A stretch of 64,000 bases of DNA, from assembly GCA_017533785.1 (NCBI GenBank), contig JAFWII010000020.1:1-64000 (forward strand), written 5' to 3'. Below the pieces are notes generated by a model. The model was given only the letters and a program-made list of their open reading frames with translations. It was not told where the DNA came from and did no database searches. Positions 7,700 to 16,721 of this stretch are shown here, piece by piece. A program made the position numbers and the translations under genes. Within the stretch, counting starts at the first letter, position 1; each line of letters starts with the position of its first letter. Origin of the DNA: Erysipelotrichaceae bacterium (GTDB taxonomy: Bacteria > Bacillota_I > Bacilli_A > Erysipelotrichales > Erysipelotrichaceae).

Positions 7700-10045
7700 A
7701 TGAAAGACAAGATCAACAAACTGCTTCAGGAAATGACGCTGGAAGAAAAAGCCGCGATGTGTTCCGGATTCGACTTCTGGCATATTCAGGGCGTCGAACG
7801 TCTTGGCATCCCGAACATCATGATCACCGACGGTCCGCACGGCCTTCGCAAACAGGCAGGTGCAGCTGACCATCTCGGTCTTAACGCGTCTGTACCGGCG
7901 ACCTGTTTCCCGCCGGCAGTCACGACTGCCAGCAGCTGGGACAGAGAGGCGATCCGCCGGCAGGGATCTGCTATCGCCGAAGAATGCATTCAGGAAGAAG
8001 TTGCCGTCGTGCTCGGGCCGGGCACGAACATCAAACGTTCTCCGCTGTGCGGCCGTAATTTCGAATACTTCAGTGAAGATCCGCTGCTTGCCGGCGAAAT
8101 GTCTGCAGCGATCATCGACGGCATACAGGAAAAGGGTGTCGGCACTTCACTTAAGCACTTTGCCGCAAATAACCAGGAAAAGGCGCGCCTCACCTCCAAC
8201 TCGGTGATCGACGAGAGGGCTCTTTGCGAGATCTATCTGAGACCTTTTGAGAAAGCGGTCCGCAAATCCCAGCCCTGGACGCTGATGTGTTCCTATAACC
8301 GCATAAACGACGAATACTCCTGTGAAAACGACTGGCTGCTCAATAAGAAGCTGCGTCAGGAGTGGGGCTTCAAGGGTATCGTCATGACCGACTGGGGCGC
8401 AATGAACGAGCGTGTCAAAGCTCTGAAAGCCGGTCTGGAGCTTGAGATGCCGGGCAAGGACAGCTACAATGACCGGCTGATCGTCGAAGCTGTCAATAAC
8501 GGCGAACTCGATCCGGCCGTCCTCGATGGCGCAGTCGGCAGACTGCTCGAGATCATCTTGCGCTTCGCGGAAGTCAAAAAGGCTCCCTACGATGCAAAGG
8601 CGCATCACGCTCTGGCAAGAGAGATCGCCGGTGGCTCCCTCGTTCTGCTCAAGAACGAGGACGCTCTGCCGCTTGATGCCGGAAAGAAGTACGCAGTCCT
8701 GGGCGCATTCGCGAAAAAACCGCGCTATCAGGGTGCCGGCAGCTCCAAGATCAACTGCCATAAGGTCGATGAACCGTTCGCAGAACTGACCGGACTGGGC
8801 ATCGATGCCGTTTACGCTCCGGGATATTCTCTGGAGAACGATGAAGTCGACGAAGTCCTGTTGCAGGAAGCAGTCGAATGCGCGAAGAATCAGGACGCGG
8901 TCATCGTCTTCGCCGGTCTGCCGGATGCTTACGAGAGCGAAGGCTTTGACCGTACGCATATGAATATGCCGGCGAGCCATAACGCGCTGATCGAAGCGGT
9001 CGCGGAAGTCAATGATAATGTGACTGTTGTTCTGATGTGCGGTTCTGCGGTAACGATGCCGTGGCTCGGCAAAGTCAACGCTGTTCTGCTTGCATACCTT
9101 GGCGGCGAAGCAGCCGGTGGCGCTATTGCTGACGTTCTGACGGGCAGAGTCAATCCATCCGGCAAGCTGGCAGAGACCTTCCCGGTCTGCCTTGAAGACA
9201 ACCCGTCCTACGGTTTCTTCGCGACCGAGGATCCGGATGTCGAGTACCGTGAAAGCATCCTTGTCGGTTACCGTTTCTATGACTGGGCGGACAAAGAAGT
9301 CCTCTTCCCGTTTGGTTACGGCCTGAGCTATACGAAATTTGCTTACGAGGGTCTGGAAGTCTGCTGGGATGACGAAACCGGAAAAGGCGAAGCCAGAGTC
9401 ACTGTCCGCAACTGCGGAGAGCGTGACGGCAAAGAAATCGTCGAACTCTATATCGCCAAGAACGGCTCTGCCGTTCTGCGTCCGGTCCGCGAGCTCAAGG
9501 GTTTTGCCAAGGTCTTCCTTGCTGCCGGCGAGACAAAGACGGTTGCGATCCCGCTCTGCAGATGCGCATTCTCCGCATATGACCGTTTCAGCCACAGCTG
9601 GAAGATCGAGGATGGCAGCTATACCGTCTTCGCCGGTTCGAGCAGCCGCGAACTGCCTTTATGCGCTGAAGTCTGCGTAAAGGGTGAAGCTCTTACGCCG
9701 GACTATATCTATACACAGGAAAAAGCACTCAGGGACGGCCGTCTTTCGGTCAGCTTCGAAGCGTTTGCAAAACTCTTTGAAGGCGAAGTCCCGCTCCATA
9801 AGGATGACGGAAGACCTTCCGTCAACATGTCCGTACGTCAGGCTCTGGAGAACGAAAAGGTACGTCCGCTGGTCGAACCGTTTGCAGAAGCCTACAAGAA
9901 ATCCTACGAAGGCCGCACGGATGATATCGCCGTGATGATGCTGGCGATGTTCTATGATATGCCGCTGCGCTCTTTGTCCCTGTTCACCGGCAGACACGGT
10001 TACTTCCAGGACGCGATCGCTGCGCTGAATAAAGGAGAGGAATAG
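7700..10045 (+). CDS. Glycoside hydrolase family 3 beta-glycosidase
   Basis: A 781-residue GH3 enzyme that should remove terminal beta-linked sugars by a retaining mechanism. The N-terminal barrel carries TDGPHG (43-48) and KHFAANN (152-158), and the nucleophile is Asp231 in VMTDWGAM. The C-terminal half has the family's alpha/beta sandwich (VLLKNED, GAGSSKIN) and a fibronectin III-like end. An extension of about 100 residues follows the usual FnIII end, with no recognised domain. No signal peptide is present, so it works on imported substrate, in line with its sulfatase neighbours. The start follows an AGAAAGGAAG site. Confidence 0.92.
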   Translation: MKDKINKLLQEMTLEEKAAMCSGFDFWHIQGVERLGIPNIMITDGPHGLRKQAGAADHLGLNASVPATCFPPAVTTASSWDREAIRRQGSAIAEECIQEEVAVVLGPGTNIKRSPLCGRNFEYFSEDPLLAGEMSAAIIDGIQEKGVGTSLKHFAANNQEKARLTSNSVIDERALCEIYLRPFEKAVRKSQPWTLMCSYNRINDEYSCENDWLLNKKLRQEWGFKGIVMTDWGAMNERVKALKAGLELEMPGKDSYNDRLIVEAVNNGELDPAVLDGAVGRLLEIILRFAEVKKAPYDAKAHHALAREIAGGSLVLLKNEDALPLDAGKKYAVLGAFAKKPRYQGAGSSKINCHKVDEPFAELTGLGIDAVYAPGYSLENDEVDEVLLQEAVECAKNQDAVIVFAGLPDAYESEGFDRTHMNMPASHNALIEAVAEVNDNVTVVLMCGSAVTMPWLGKVNAVLLAYLGGEAAGGAIADVLTGRVNPSGKLAETFPVCLEDNPSYGFFATEDPDVEYRESILVGYRFYDWADKEVLFPFGYGLSYTKFAYEGLEVCWDDETGKGEARVTVRNCGERDGKEIVELYIAKNGSAVLRPVRELKGFAKVFLAAGETKTVAIPLCRCAFSAYDRFSHSWKIEDGSYTVFAGSSSRELPLCAEVCVKGEALTPDYIYTQEKALRDGRLSVSFEAFAKLFEGEVPLHKDDGRPSVNMSVRQALENEKVRPLVEPFAEAYKKSYEGRTDDIAVMMLAMFYDMPLRSLSLFTGRHGYFQDAIAALNKGEE

Positions 10046-11529
10046 TGGAAAAGCGTCCGGATATCCTGCTTTTCATGTCTGATCAGCATTCCGCCGCCCA
10101 GATGCACTGGGCCGGCGGAATTGCGGAAACACCAAATCTGGACGCGCTTTCCGCCGAGGGAACTTCCTTCACGCAGGCGTATACCAGCTGTCCGCTCTGT
10201 GTGCCTGCACGCATGTCTTTCCTAAGCGGGCTTTTACCGAGCAGAACCGGGGTACTGACCAACAACGATACCCTGGCGGATACGACACCGACCTTCCTTC
10301 ACGCCCTGGTCTCCACAGGGTATGAGACCGTACTGATCGGCCGTATGCATTTTGTGGGCAGAGATCAGCTGCACGGTTTTACCAGACACATCGGCGGCGA
10401 TATGACACCTGTTACCTGGAACCGCCCGGTTGAACGGATCGCAGAAGAACGCGGGATCATGCGCATGGGGTATGCCTATTTCGGAGCGCTGCAGGTCATG
10501 GGTGCCGGAGAAAGCCCGGTGCTCCATTTCGACGAGCACATCATCGCGACCGCAAAAGACTATCTGGCACAGCCGCATGAAAAACCGCAGTTCATCCTTG
10601 TCGGCACCTACGGTCCGCATTTTCCGTATGTCGCCCCGGGAGATCTCTACTTTAAATATAAAGACCGGATCGCGGCTTTGGGCGAGGCCGAACAGTTCAA
10701 CGAGCAGAAAGACTACATCGAGAAGAACATCTTCCTGAAGAGCCGTCAGCTCGGATCTTCCGCTGAAGAGGCGCTGGAGGCAAGAGCTGCCTACTGTTCT
10801 CTGGTCGAAAAGATGGATTCGCAGATCGGAGAGATCCGGGAAGCGTTCAGAAACTATGGGAAAACCAGCGGCAGGGGGCAGATCTTCGGCTATACCAGTG
10901 ACCACGGAGACATGAATGCTGTCTTAGGCATGTATGGCAAGCAGACCTTCTTTGATCCCTCGGTCCGCATTCCGCTGCTGCTGAGCGGGGAGGGCATTCC
11001 ACAGGGAAGAAAGATCGGAAGCCCTGTCAGTATCATGGACATCGGTCCGACGCTCTGCGAACTGGCCGGGACCTCCTTCGAAACGGCGGATTCCTTCTCT
11101 CTGGCTTCGCTTGAAGAGGATACGATCGCCAAAAGAGGTGCGGTCCACAGCCAGGTCTGGGAAGGGCTCAATCCCTTTCAATATCCTGATGACAAGCGTC
11201 ACAGTTTCGGTGCAATGGTCATCAAAGACGGATACAAATTTATCTCCTACGACGGTTTTGATGAGGATATCCTCTTTGATGTCCTTAATGATCCCTTTGA
11301 AAGGGAGAACCTCAATGCAGTCAGAAAGGATGTTGCCGAAGAACTCAGGGAGTTGTCCCTTAAGGAAGCCAAAGCGGCAGATATCATTGCGCAGCAGGCA
11401 CAGAGAGAACGCAACGCCGCCTATTTCGCCGCATACGAAAGAATGACAGGAGAACTTGAAAAACTCGACGATCAGTGGCGCTGGCGCGGCAATCCGCCGA
11501 CCGCCCGTGATCTTCCGAAAGAGAAGTAG
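10045..11529 (+). CDS. Sulfatase 2, Cys-type, cytosolic
   Basis: A 494-residue S1-type sulfatase with Cys52-x-Pro54-x-Arg56 (CVPAR) and SDQH near the N-terminus (12-15) as the metal-binding Asp region. A TSDHGDM segment (about 289-295) supplies the second metal-binding Asp and His. No signal peptide is seen. It starts with GTG, whose first base is the last base of the GH3 stop codon, after AAAGGAGAGG; the two are tightly coupled. It differs clearly from sulfatases 1 and 3, which suggests that each removes a sulfate at a different position or from a different sugar. Confidence 0.93.
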   Translation: MEKRPDILLFMSDQHSAAQMHWAGGIAETPNLDALSAEGTSFTQAYTSCPLCVPARMSFLSGLLPSRTGVLTNNDTLADTTPTFLHALVSTGYETVLIGRMHFVGRDQLHGFTRHIGGDMTPVTWNRPVERIAEERGIMRMGYAYFGALQVMGAGESPVLHFDEHIIATAKDYLAQPHEKPQFILVGTYGPHFPYVAPGDLYFKYKDRIAALGEAEQFNEQKDYIEKNIFLKSRQLGSSAEEALEARAAYCSLVEKMDSQIGEIREAFRNYGKTSGRGQIFGYTSDHGDMNAVLGMYGKQTFFDPSVRIPLLLSGEGIPQGRKIGSPVSIMDIGPTLCELAGTSFETADSFSLASLEEDTIAKRGAVHSQVWEGLNPFQYPDDKRHSFGAMVIKDGYKFISYDGFDEDILFDVLNDPFERENLNAVRKDVAEELRELSLKEAKAADIIAQQAQRERNAAYFAAYERMTGELEKLDDQWRWRGNPPTARDLPKEK

Positions 11530-11541
11530 GAGAGGATACAG

Positions 11542-13140
11542 ATGAAAAAACGTCCGCATATCATTATCTTCAACCCGGATGAAATGCGCTGGGATACGAT
11601 GGGCCATATGGGTAATCCGGCTGCCGTGACACCGTTTCTTGACAGCTTTGCCGAAAAGGAAGCCGTTTCCTTCTCTCAGGCTTTCTGTCAGAATCCGGTC
11701 TGCGTGCCAAGCCGATGTTCTTTCTTCACCGGTCTTTACCCGCATGTCCGCGGGCACCGGACGATGAACCATCTTCTGCATCCGGATGAACCCGATCTGT
11801 TTTCCGAACTGAAGCGCAGCGGCTATCATATCTGGATGAATGACCGCAATGACCTCTATGCCGGGCAGATTCCCGGCTGGTTCGAGGAACATGGTGATGA
11901 AATTTTCTACGGCGGAAAAAAGATAACTACCAACCGCAGTGAGAAGATGGCCGGTTTCCGGAAAGGGAATCCGGACTATTATTCCCACTACGAAGGCAAA
12001 CTGCTTCCTGATAAAGACGGAAGATGCGTAATCTCCGATCAGGAAAGCGTGGATGCAGCGGCGGAATACATTCGCAGCTATGACCGTGAAGAACCGCTGT
12101 GTCTGTTTTTGGGGCTGCTTTATCCGCATGTTCCCTATCAGGTCGAAGAACCTTACTATTCTCAGATCGACCGCAGCAGGCTTTCAAAACGCGTACGCTT
12201 TGAGGACTGCGCGGGGAAATCGAAGATCCTTGCCGACATCCGGCACTATCAGCAGCTTTCCGATATGAGCGAAGCCGAATGGGATGAGATCCGGGCTGTT
12301 TACCTTGGTATGTGCAGCAAGATCGACGCCTTGTTTGAAGAACTCTGTCAGGCGCTGAAAGATGCAGGAATGTATGATGACAGCGCGATCTTCTTCCTCA
12401 GCGATCACGGTGATTTTGCCGGGGATTACGATCTGACCGAAAAAGCTCAGAGCGCCTATGAGGACTGTCTGAGCCGTGTGCCGCTGCTGATCAAGCCCCC
12501 GAAGGGGGAGGGGCTTGATCCCGGCACCACGGATTCGCTCGCAGAACTTGTAGACTTTTACGCGACAGCTGTTGACTATGCCGGCGTCGAACCGCTGTAT
12601 ACACATTTCGGACGCAGTCTGCGCCCGGTCATCGAAAACCGCAGCCGCAGCGTCCGGAACTTTGTCCACTGTGAAGGCGGACGTCTTCCGGAAGAAAAAC
12701 ACTGCGATGAGTATCACAGTTTCGGACCGTCCGGTCCGGATCCCCGTTTCGTCTACTGGCCGAAGATGATGGCCCAGCTCGATGATCAGGCACACGCCAA
12801 GGGGACAATGATCCGTTCGAAGGAGTACAAATATGTCGAACGCATCAGCGGCGAGAATGAATTCTACTGTCTGAAAGATGACCCGCAGGAAAAGCAGAAC
12901 CGGATCTCAGATCCGATGTTCCGGGAAGAGATCAGCCGGATGCGCGGGGAACTTCTGCGCTGGCTGATGAAAACTGCAGATACAGTACCGTATACATATG
13001 ATGCCCGCTTTACCGAGGAAATGGTATGGGCTAGAGTAAAGCGCTTCTGTCCTCCGGAAAAAGAGGAGGAGACGCGCAAAAAGATCCGTGAAGGCGTCAA
13101 CATGTTTACCCTGATCGCGGAACTGCGCAACGCGGAATAA
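11542..13140 (+). CDS. Sulfatase 3, Cys-type, cytosolic
   Basis: A 532-residue sulfatase. The signature CVPSR gives Cys54, Pro56 and Arg58, followed by FFTGLYPH, a classic run for this family. The SDHGDFAGD segment (about 290-298) holds the second metal-site residues. An N-terminal NPDEMRWD takes the place of the more usual D-D-x pair. There is no signal peptide. The gene starts 12 bp after sulfatase 2 with an AGGAGAGGAT site, and a strong 10-bp hairpin follows it. Its substrate is not predictable beyond a sulfated sugar. Confidence 0.93.
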   Translation: MKKRPHIIIFNPDEMRWDTMGHMGNPAAVTPFLDSFAEKEAVSFSQAFCQNPVCVPSRCSFFTGLYPHVRGHRTMNHLLHPDEPDLFSELKRSGYHIWMNDRNDLYAGQIPGWFEEHGDEIFYGGKKITTNRSEKMAGFRKGNPDYYSHYEGKLLPDKDGRCVISDQESVDAAAEYIRSYDREEPLCLFLGLLYPHVPYQVEEPYYSQIDRSRLSKRVRFEDCAGKSKILADIRHYQQLSDMSEAEWDEIRAVYLGMCSKIDALFEELCQALKDAGMYDDSAIFFLSDHGDFAGDYDLTEKAQSAYEDCLSRVPLLIKPPKGEGLDPGTTDSLAELVDFYATAVDYAGVEPLYTHFGRSLRPVIENRSRSVRNFVHCEGGRLPEEKHCDEYHSFGPSGPDPRFVYWPKMMAQLDDQAHAKGTMIRSKEYKYVERISGENEFYCLKDDPQEKQNRISDPMFREEISRMRGELLRWLMKTADTVPYTYDARFTEEMVWARVKRFCPPEKEEETRKKIREGVNMFTLIAELRNAE

Positions 13141-13150
13141 GACGCAAAAG

Positions 13151-13178
13151 AGGACTGCCCGGGGGAAAGGGCAGTCCT
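13151..13178 (+). other. Intercistronic 10-bp hairpin
   Basis: AGGACTGCCC (13151-13160) and GGGCAGTCCT (13169-13178) pair perfectly across an 8-nt loop, but no T run follows. It may stabilise the sulfatase mRNA or act as a processing site. It is not a standard terminator. Confidence 0.6.
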
Positions 13179-13214
13179 GCCATTGCAAACCGTGTCAGCG
13201 AAAGGAGGAACACA

Positions 13215-13793
13215 ATGAGCGAAAAAACAAGATCTGCATTCTATGATCAGCCTCATCCGTACATTTCGCTTTTCATCAAAATGCTGACGATCTCCGCCTT
13301 CACCTTCGGTGGCGGTTTCGTCATCATCAGCATGATGCGGCGTACTTTCGCCCAGAAACTGAAATGGCTGGATGATCAGGAAGTCCTGGATATGACGGCG
13401 ATCGCTCAGTCGGCGCCGGGTGCCCTGGGAGTCAACAGCGCGATCATTTTCGGCTATCGCATTGCCGGGATCCCGGGTGTCGCGATCTCTCTGACGGCAA
13501 CGGTCATTCCACCGCTGGTCATCCTTTCGGTCCTGGCGTTTTTCTATAAACAGTTTATCGGCAACCCGGTCGCCCAGACGGTCATGCAGGTCCTGCGTGC
13601 CGGGGTGGCGGCAGTCATCGTGGATGTGGTGATCGATCTTGCCTCGAATGTGATCAAGTCGAAAGATGTACTGAATCTCGTGCTGATGATCGCGGCCTTC
13701 CTGGCGCTTGCGGTCTTTAAGATCTCTTCTCTGGCTATCATTTTGATCGCGCTTCTGATCGGCATTTTTCCGATGGGAGGGAAAAAGGAATGA
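13215..13793 (+). CDS. Chromate transporter (CHR) family half-protein A
   Basis: This 192-residue membrane protein matches one half of a ChrA-type anion transporter. Features include FTFGGGFVIISMM near the N-terminus (about 29-41), an AIAQSAPGALGVN loop (about 62-74) and several hydrophobic helices. Short CHR proteins work as pairs, and a second half overlaps it by 4 bp. Known family members move chromate, a sulfate analogue. Following three cytosolic sulfatases, sulfate export is an attractive role (inference). The start follows GAAAGGAGGAACACA. Confidence 0.85.
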   Translation: MSEKTRSAFYDQPHPYISLFIKMLTISAFTFGGGFVIISMMRRTFAQKLKWLDDQEVLDMTAIAQSAPGALGVNSAIIFGYRIAGIPGVAISLTATVIPPLVILSVLAFFYKQFIGNPVAQTVMQVLRAGVAAVIVDVVIDLASNVIKSKDVLNLVLMIAAFLALAVFKISSLAIILIALLIGIFPMGGKKE

Positions 13794-14347
13794 TCTATCT
13801 GCAGTTATTTACAACATTCTTTCTGATCGGTCTTTTCTCCTTCGGCGGCGGCTATGCCGCAATGCCCTGGATCCTTTCGCTTGTCGTTGAACAGCGTCAC
13901 TGGCTGACGATGGCAGAGTATGCGGACCTGACGGCGATCGCCGAGATGACACCCGGTCCGATCGGCGTCAACGCCGCGACTTTTGTCGGTACCCGGCTCG
14001 CCGGTCTGTCCGGCGCGGTGATCTGCACTTTAGGGTGCATCACACCCTCTCTGATCATCGTTCTTTTCCTGGCCTTCCTTTACGGAAAGTACCGCGATCT
14101 GTCTCTGATGAAGACGATCCTGCACCGTCTGCGCCCGGTCGTTGTCGCATTGGTCGCTTCAGCCGGTCTGACGATTTTCCGGCTGGCATTATTCGGGGAA
14201 AACGGGGGGCTGGCAGATGTCCGCTATGTCGAACTTGGTCTCTTTCTTCTGGCGCTTCTAATCCTGCGGAATACGAAAATCTCTTCGATTCTTGTGCTGC
14301 TGGGAAGCGCTGCTCTGGGAACGGTCATCTATTTGTTTATTCTGTAA
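13790..14347 (+). CDS. Chromate transporter (CHR) family half-protein B
   Basis: A 185-residue partner of the previous protein with matching landmarks: FSFGGGYAAMPW (about 17-28) and AIAEMTPGPIGVNAATFVG (about 46-64). The PGPIGVN loop is the hallmark of the family. Start and stop overlap as ATGA, so the two halves are made together and likely form one antiparallel transporter. Function as a sulfate or other oxyanion exporter is inferred from the locus. Confidence 0.87.
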   Translation: MIYLQLFTTFFLIGLFSFGGGYAAMPWILSLVVEQRHWLTMAEYADLTAIAEMTPGPIGVNAATFVGTRLAGLSGAVICTLGCITPSLIIVLFLAFLYGKYRDLSLMKTILHRLRPVVVALVASAGLTIFRLALFGENGGLADVRYVELGLFLLALLILRNTKISSILVLLGSAALGTVIYLFIL

Positions 14348-14353
14348 AAACGG

Positions 14354-14368
14354 TATTATCAGATAATA
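14354..14368. promoter_or_regulatory. 15-bp palindrome upstream of the ROK kinase
   Basis: TATTATC-A-GATAATA is a perfect 7+1+7 palindrome in the 50-bp gap before the ROK gene. It could be an operator. There is no T run after it, and its AT-rich stem is too weak for a terminator. Confidence 0.4.
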
Positions 14369-14397
14369 GGCTCCATGCTGTATAGAAAGGATATGTC

Positions 14398-15378
14398 ATG
14401 AACAAACCATACAAGATCTGCCTTGATATCGGAGGCACCAAGATCCTCGGAGTGATCTTCAATGAAAACAACGAGATCATCTACCGTCTGAAAAAACGCA
14501 CCAAAGGAAGCGGTGAAGGGACCGAGAATGTCGAACAGGTCATCATCAGTGTAGTTGCGGAAATGGTCAAGAAATCCGGGATCAGCCTGAAACAGGTCCA
14601 GGGGATCGCTGCCGGCGCACCGGGAGTCATCGATCAGGAAAACGGCATTATCCTGTTCTCACCGAATCTGCCCTGGCGTGACTATGACATTCGTACACCG
14701 CTGGAAAAGAAATTCAAAGTACCTTTCTACATCGGCAACGATGTCAATATCGGTATCCTGGGCGAATACAAACATGGCGCCGGCCGGGGATATACCAACG
14801 TTGTTGGCTTTTTTGTCGGCACCGGCATGGGCGGCGGTCTGATCCTGGACGGCAAGCTGTATACCGGCTCACATTTCAAGGGAGCGGAATACGGTCACAT
14901 GATCCTTGATCCCGAAGGCCCGGTCTGCAACTGCGGACAGAGAGGCTGTCTTGAAGCCTTCTCCAGCAAGCAGGGAATCACCAAATACATCCGCCGTCAG
15001 GCTTCCAGAGGAAGAGAAACGATGATGGCGGAGCATCTTGAAGGCGGTACTTTCCGCAGCAAATATCTCAAACAGGCGCTGCGCAAAAAAGACCCGGTCA
15101 CTGTTGAAGCAGTAAACCGCGCCTGCCACTGGCTGGCGGTTGCGACCGGCAATATGATCAATACCTTCAGTCCGGATGTCGTTATTTACGGCGGCGGCGT
15201 TGTGGAAGCGACCGGAGACATCTTCGTCAATAAGATCCTGAAAGAAGTCGATAACTACTGCATGCCTTCGATCCGCTCGACCGTTGAGCTGAAAAGCGCC
15301 GCGCTGGGCGATGATTCGATCGTCTATGGCGCCCTGTCTCTCATTGAGGATGCGCAGGCAAAAAGGCTGCATAACTGA
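14398..15378 (+). CDS. ROK family sugar kinase (glucokinase-like)
   Basis: A 326-residue ROK protein that phosphorylates a hexose with ATP in the cytosol. It has the N-terminal phosphate-binding DIGGTK (10-15), a GTGMGGG segment (about 141-147), and the ROK zinc motif CNCGQRGCLE (about 178-187), preceded by the EYGHMIL segment whose His is a zinc ligand. There is no N-terminal DNA-binding domain, so it is an enzyme and not a NagC-type regulator. Its place after the sulfatases and GH3 suggests it captures the freed sugar. The start follows an AGAAAGGATATGTC leader. Confidence 0.88.
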   Translation: MNKPYKICLDIGGTKILGVIFNENNEIIYRLKKRTKGSGEGTENVEQVIISVVAEMVKKSGISLKQVQGIAAGAPGVIDQENGIILFSPNLPWRDYDIRTPLEKKFKVPFYIGNDVNIGILGEYKHGAGRGYTNVVGFFVGTGMGGGLILDGKLYTGSHFKGAEYGHMILDPEGPVCNCGQRGCLEAFSSKQGITKYIRRQASRGRETMMAEHLEGGTFRSKYLKQALRKKDPVTVEAVNRACHWLAVATGNMINTFSPDVVIYGGGVVEATGDIFVNKILKEVDNYCMPSIRSTVELKSAALGDDSIVYGALSLIEDAQAKRLHN

Positions 15379-15393
15379 ATACTGATGAAAAGG

Positions 15394-15421
15394 GGAAGCG
15401 GATGAAAACCGCTTCCTTTTT
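15394..15421 (+). terminator. Rho-independent terminator of the sugar operon
   Basis: GGAAGCGG (15394-15401) pairs with CCGCTTCC (15409-15416) and is followed by five T's. Confidence 0.9.
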
Positions 15422-15432
15422 GTGCATTTACC

Positions 15433-15460
15433 TTGTAAAAAAATTCACAAATAGTATAAT
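15433..15460 (+). promoter_or_regulatory. Strong promoter of the fucO-like gene
   Basis: TTGTAA (15433-15438), a 16-bp AT-rich spacer, then TATAAT (15455-15460). An AGAGGAGGA ribosome binding site lies downstream at about 15473-15481. Confidence 0.8.
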
Positions 15461-15492
15461 TATATTGTAAATAGAGGAGGATCTATTCCAAT

Positions 15493-16644
15493 ATGGCAAA
15501 TCGCTTTGTATTAAATGAAACATCCTACCATGGCGCCGGTGCGATCAACGAGATCGTTACCGAATTCAACGCCCGCGGCTTTAAGAAGGCTTTCGTCGCA
15601 ACTGACCCGGATCTTGTGAAATTCGGTGTTTCCGCGAAAGTCACCGACCTGCTCGAAAAAGCAGGCATCGCATACACCCTGTACTCCAACATCCAGCCGA
15701 ACCCGACCATCGAAAACGTTCAGTCCGGTGTCAAGGCGTTCGCGGAAGCGGAAGCTGATGTCATCATCGCGATCGGCGGCGGCTCTTCCATGGATACCGC
15801 GAAGGCGATCGGCATCATCAACACCAACCCGGAATTCGCGGATGTACGTTCCCTGGAAGGCGTAGCCCCGACAAAGAAACCGTGCACTCCGATCTTCGCT
15901 GTTCCGACCACGGCCGGTACTGCTGCGGAAGTCACCATCAACTACGTCATCACCGATGTTGAGAAGAAGCGCAAATTCGTCTGTGTCGATGTTCATGACA
16001 TCCCGGTCGTCGCATTCGTCGATCCGGATATGATGGCTTCGATGCCGGCTTCTCTGGCCGCTGCTACGGGTATGGACGCCCTGACCCATGCGATCGAAGG
16101 CTACATCACCGGCGGTGCCTGGGAGCTTTCCGATATGTTCCACATCCGTGCGATCCAGCTGATCGCCAAGAACCTGCGCGCTGCCGTCAAGGGCGAGCCG
16201 GAAGGCCGTGAGGCAATGGCGCTGGCACAGTACATTGCCGGTATGGGCTTCTCCAACGTCGGTCTGGGTGTCGACCACTCCATGGCGCACACCCTGTCCG
16301 CTTACTACAACATGCCGCACGGCAAGGCATGCGCTACTCTCTTGCCGACGGTCATGGCATACAACGCTCCGGTCACCGGTGAGAAGTACCGCGATATCGC
16401 TGCCGCATTCGGCGTAGAAGGCGCCTACACGCTGCCGCTCGAGGAAGCGAGAGCCGCTGCCGTCGCTGCTGTCAAACAGCTCGGTGAAGACGTCGGTGTC
16501 AAGATGTCCCTGAAGGACGTCGTTCCGATGGAAGACATCGACGCTCTGTCCGCAGACGCTTTAAAGGATGCCTGCACCCCCGGCAACCCGCGCCCGGTCA
16601 CTGTTGAAGACATTAAGGAAATGTTCCTGTCTTTGATGAAGTAA
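15493..16644 (+). CDS. fucO: Iron-dependent alcohol dehydrogenase, lactaldehyde reductase-like
   Basis: This 383-residue group III alcohol dehydrogenase is the same length as E. coli FucO, which reduces lactaldehyde from fucose or rhamnose breakdown to 1,2-propanediol using NADH. The nucleotide-binding GGGSSMD lies at 95-101. The iron ligands are visible as Asp195, His199, His262 and His276. It has its own strong promoter, with a terminator on each side, so it is a single-gene unit, probably highly expressed. It fits the adjacent sugar locus, though it could equally reduce other short aldehydes. Family assignment is firm; the substrate is less so. Confidence 0.88.
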   Translation: MANRFVLNETSYHGAGAINEIVTEFNARGFKKAFVATDPDLVKFGVSAKVTDLLEKAGIAYTLYSNIQPNPTIENVQSGVKAFAEAEADVIIAIGGGSSMDTAKAIGIINTNPEFADVRSLEGVAPTKKPCTPIFAVPTTAGTAAEVTINYVITDVEKKRKFVCVDVHDIPVVAFVDPDMMASMPASLAAATGMDALTHAIEGYITGGAWELSDMFHIRAIQLIAKNLRAAVKGEPEGREAMALAQYIAGMGFSNVGLGVDHSMAHTLSAYYNMPHGKACATLLPTVMAYNAPVTGEKYRDIAAAFGVEGAYTLPLEEARAAAVAAVKQLGEDVGVKMSLKDVVPMEDIDALSADALKDACTPGNPRPVTVEDIKEMFLSLMK

Positions 16645-16670
16645 AGCGGAGATCCATTCAGAAACGATCA

Positions 16671-16701
16671 AAAACCATTGCAGAATATGCGATGGTTTTT
16701 T
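16671..16701. terminator. Bidirectional terminator
   Basis: AAAACCATTGC (16671-16681) pairs with GCGATGGTTTT across a 7-nt loop and is flanked by A's on the left and T's on the right. It can serve both fucO and the convergent DUF4143 ATPase gene. Confidence 0.8.
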
Positions 16702-16721
16702 GTTATGTGCACCCCGTGTTT

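Noticed and set aside
8147-9595. 482-codon open frame antisense to GH3
   Set aside because: Shadow of GC-rich codons on the other strand. No family motif and no ribosome binding site.
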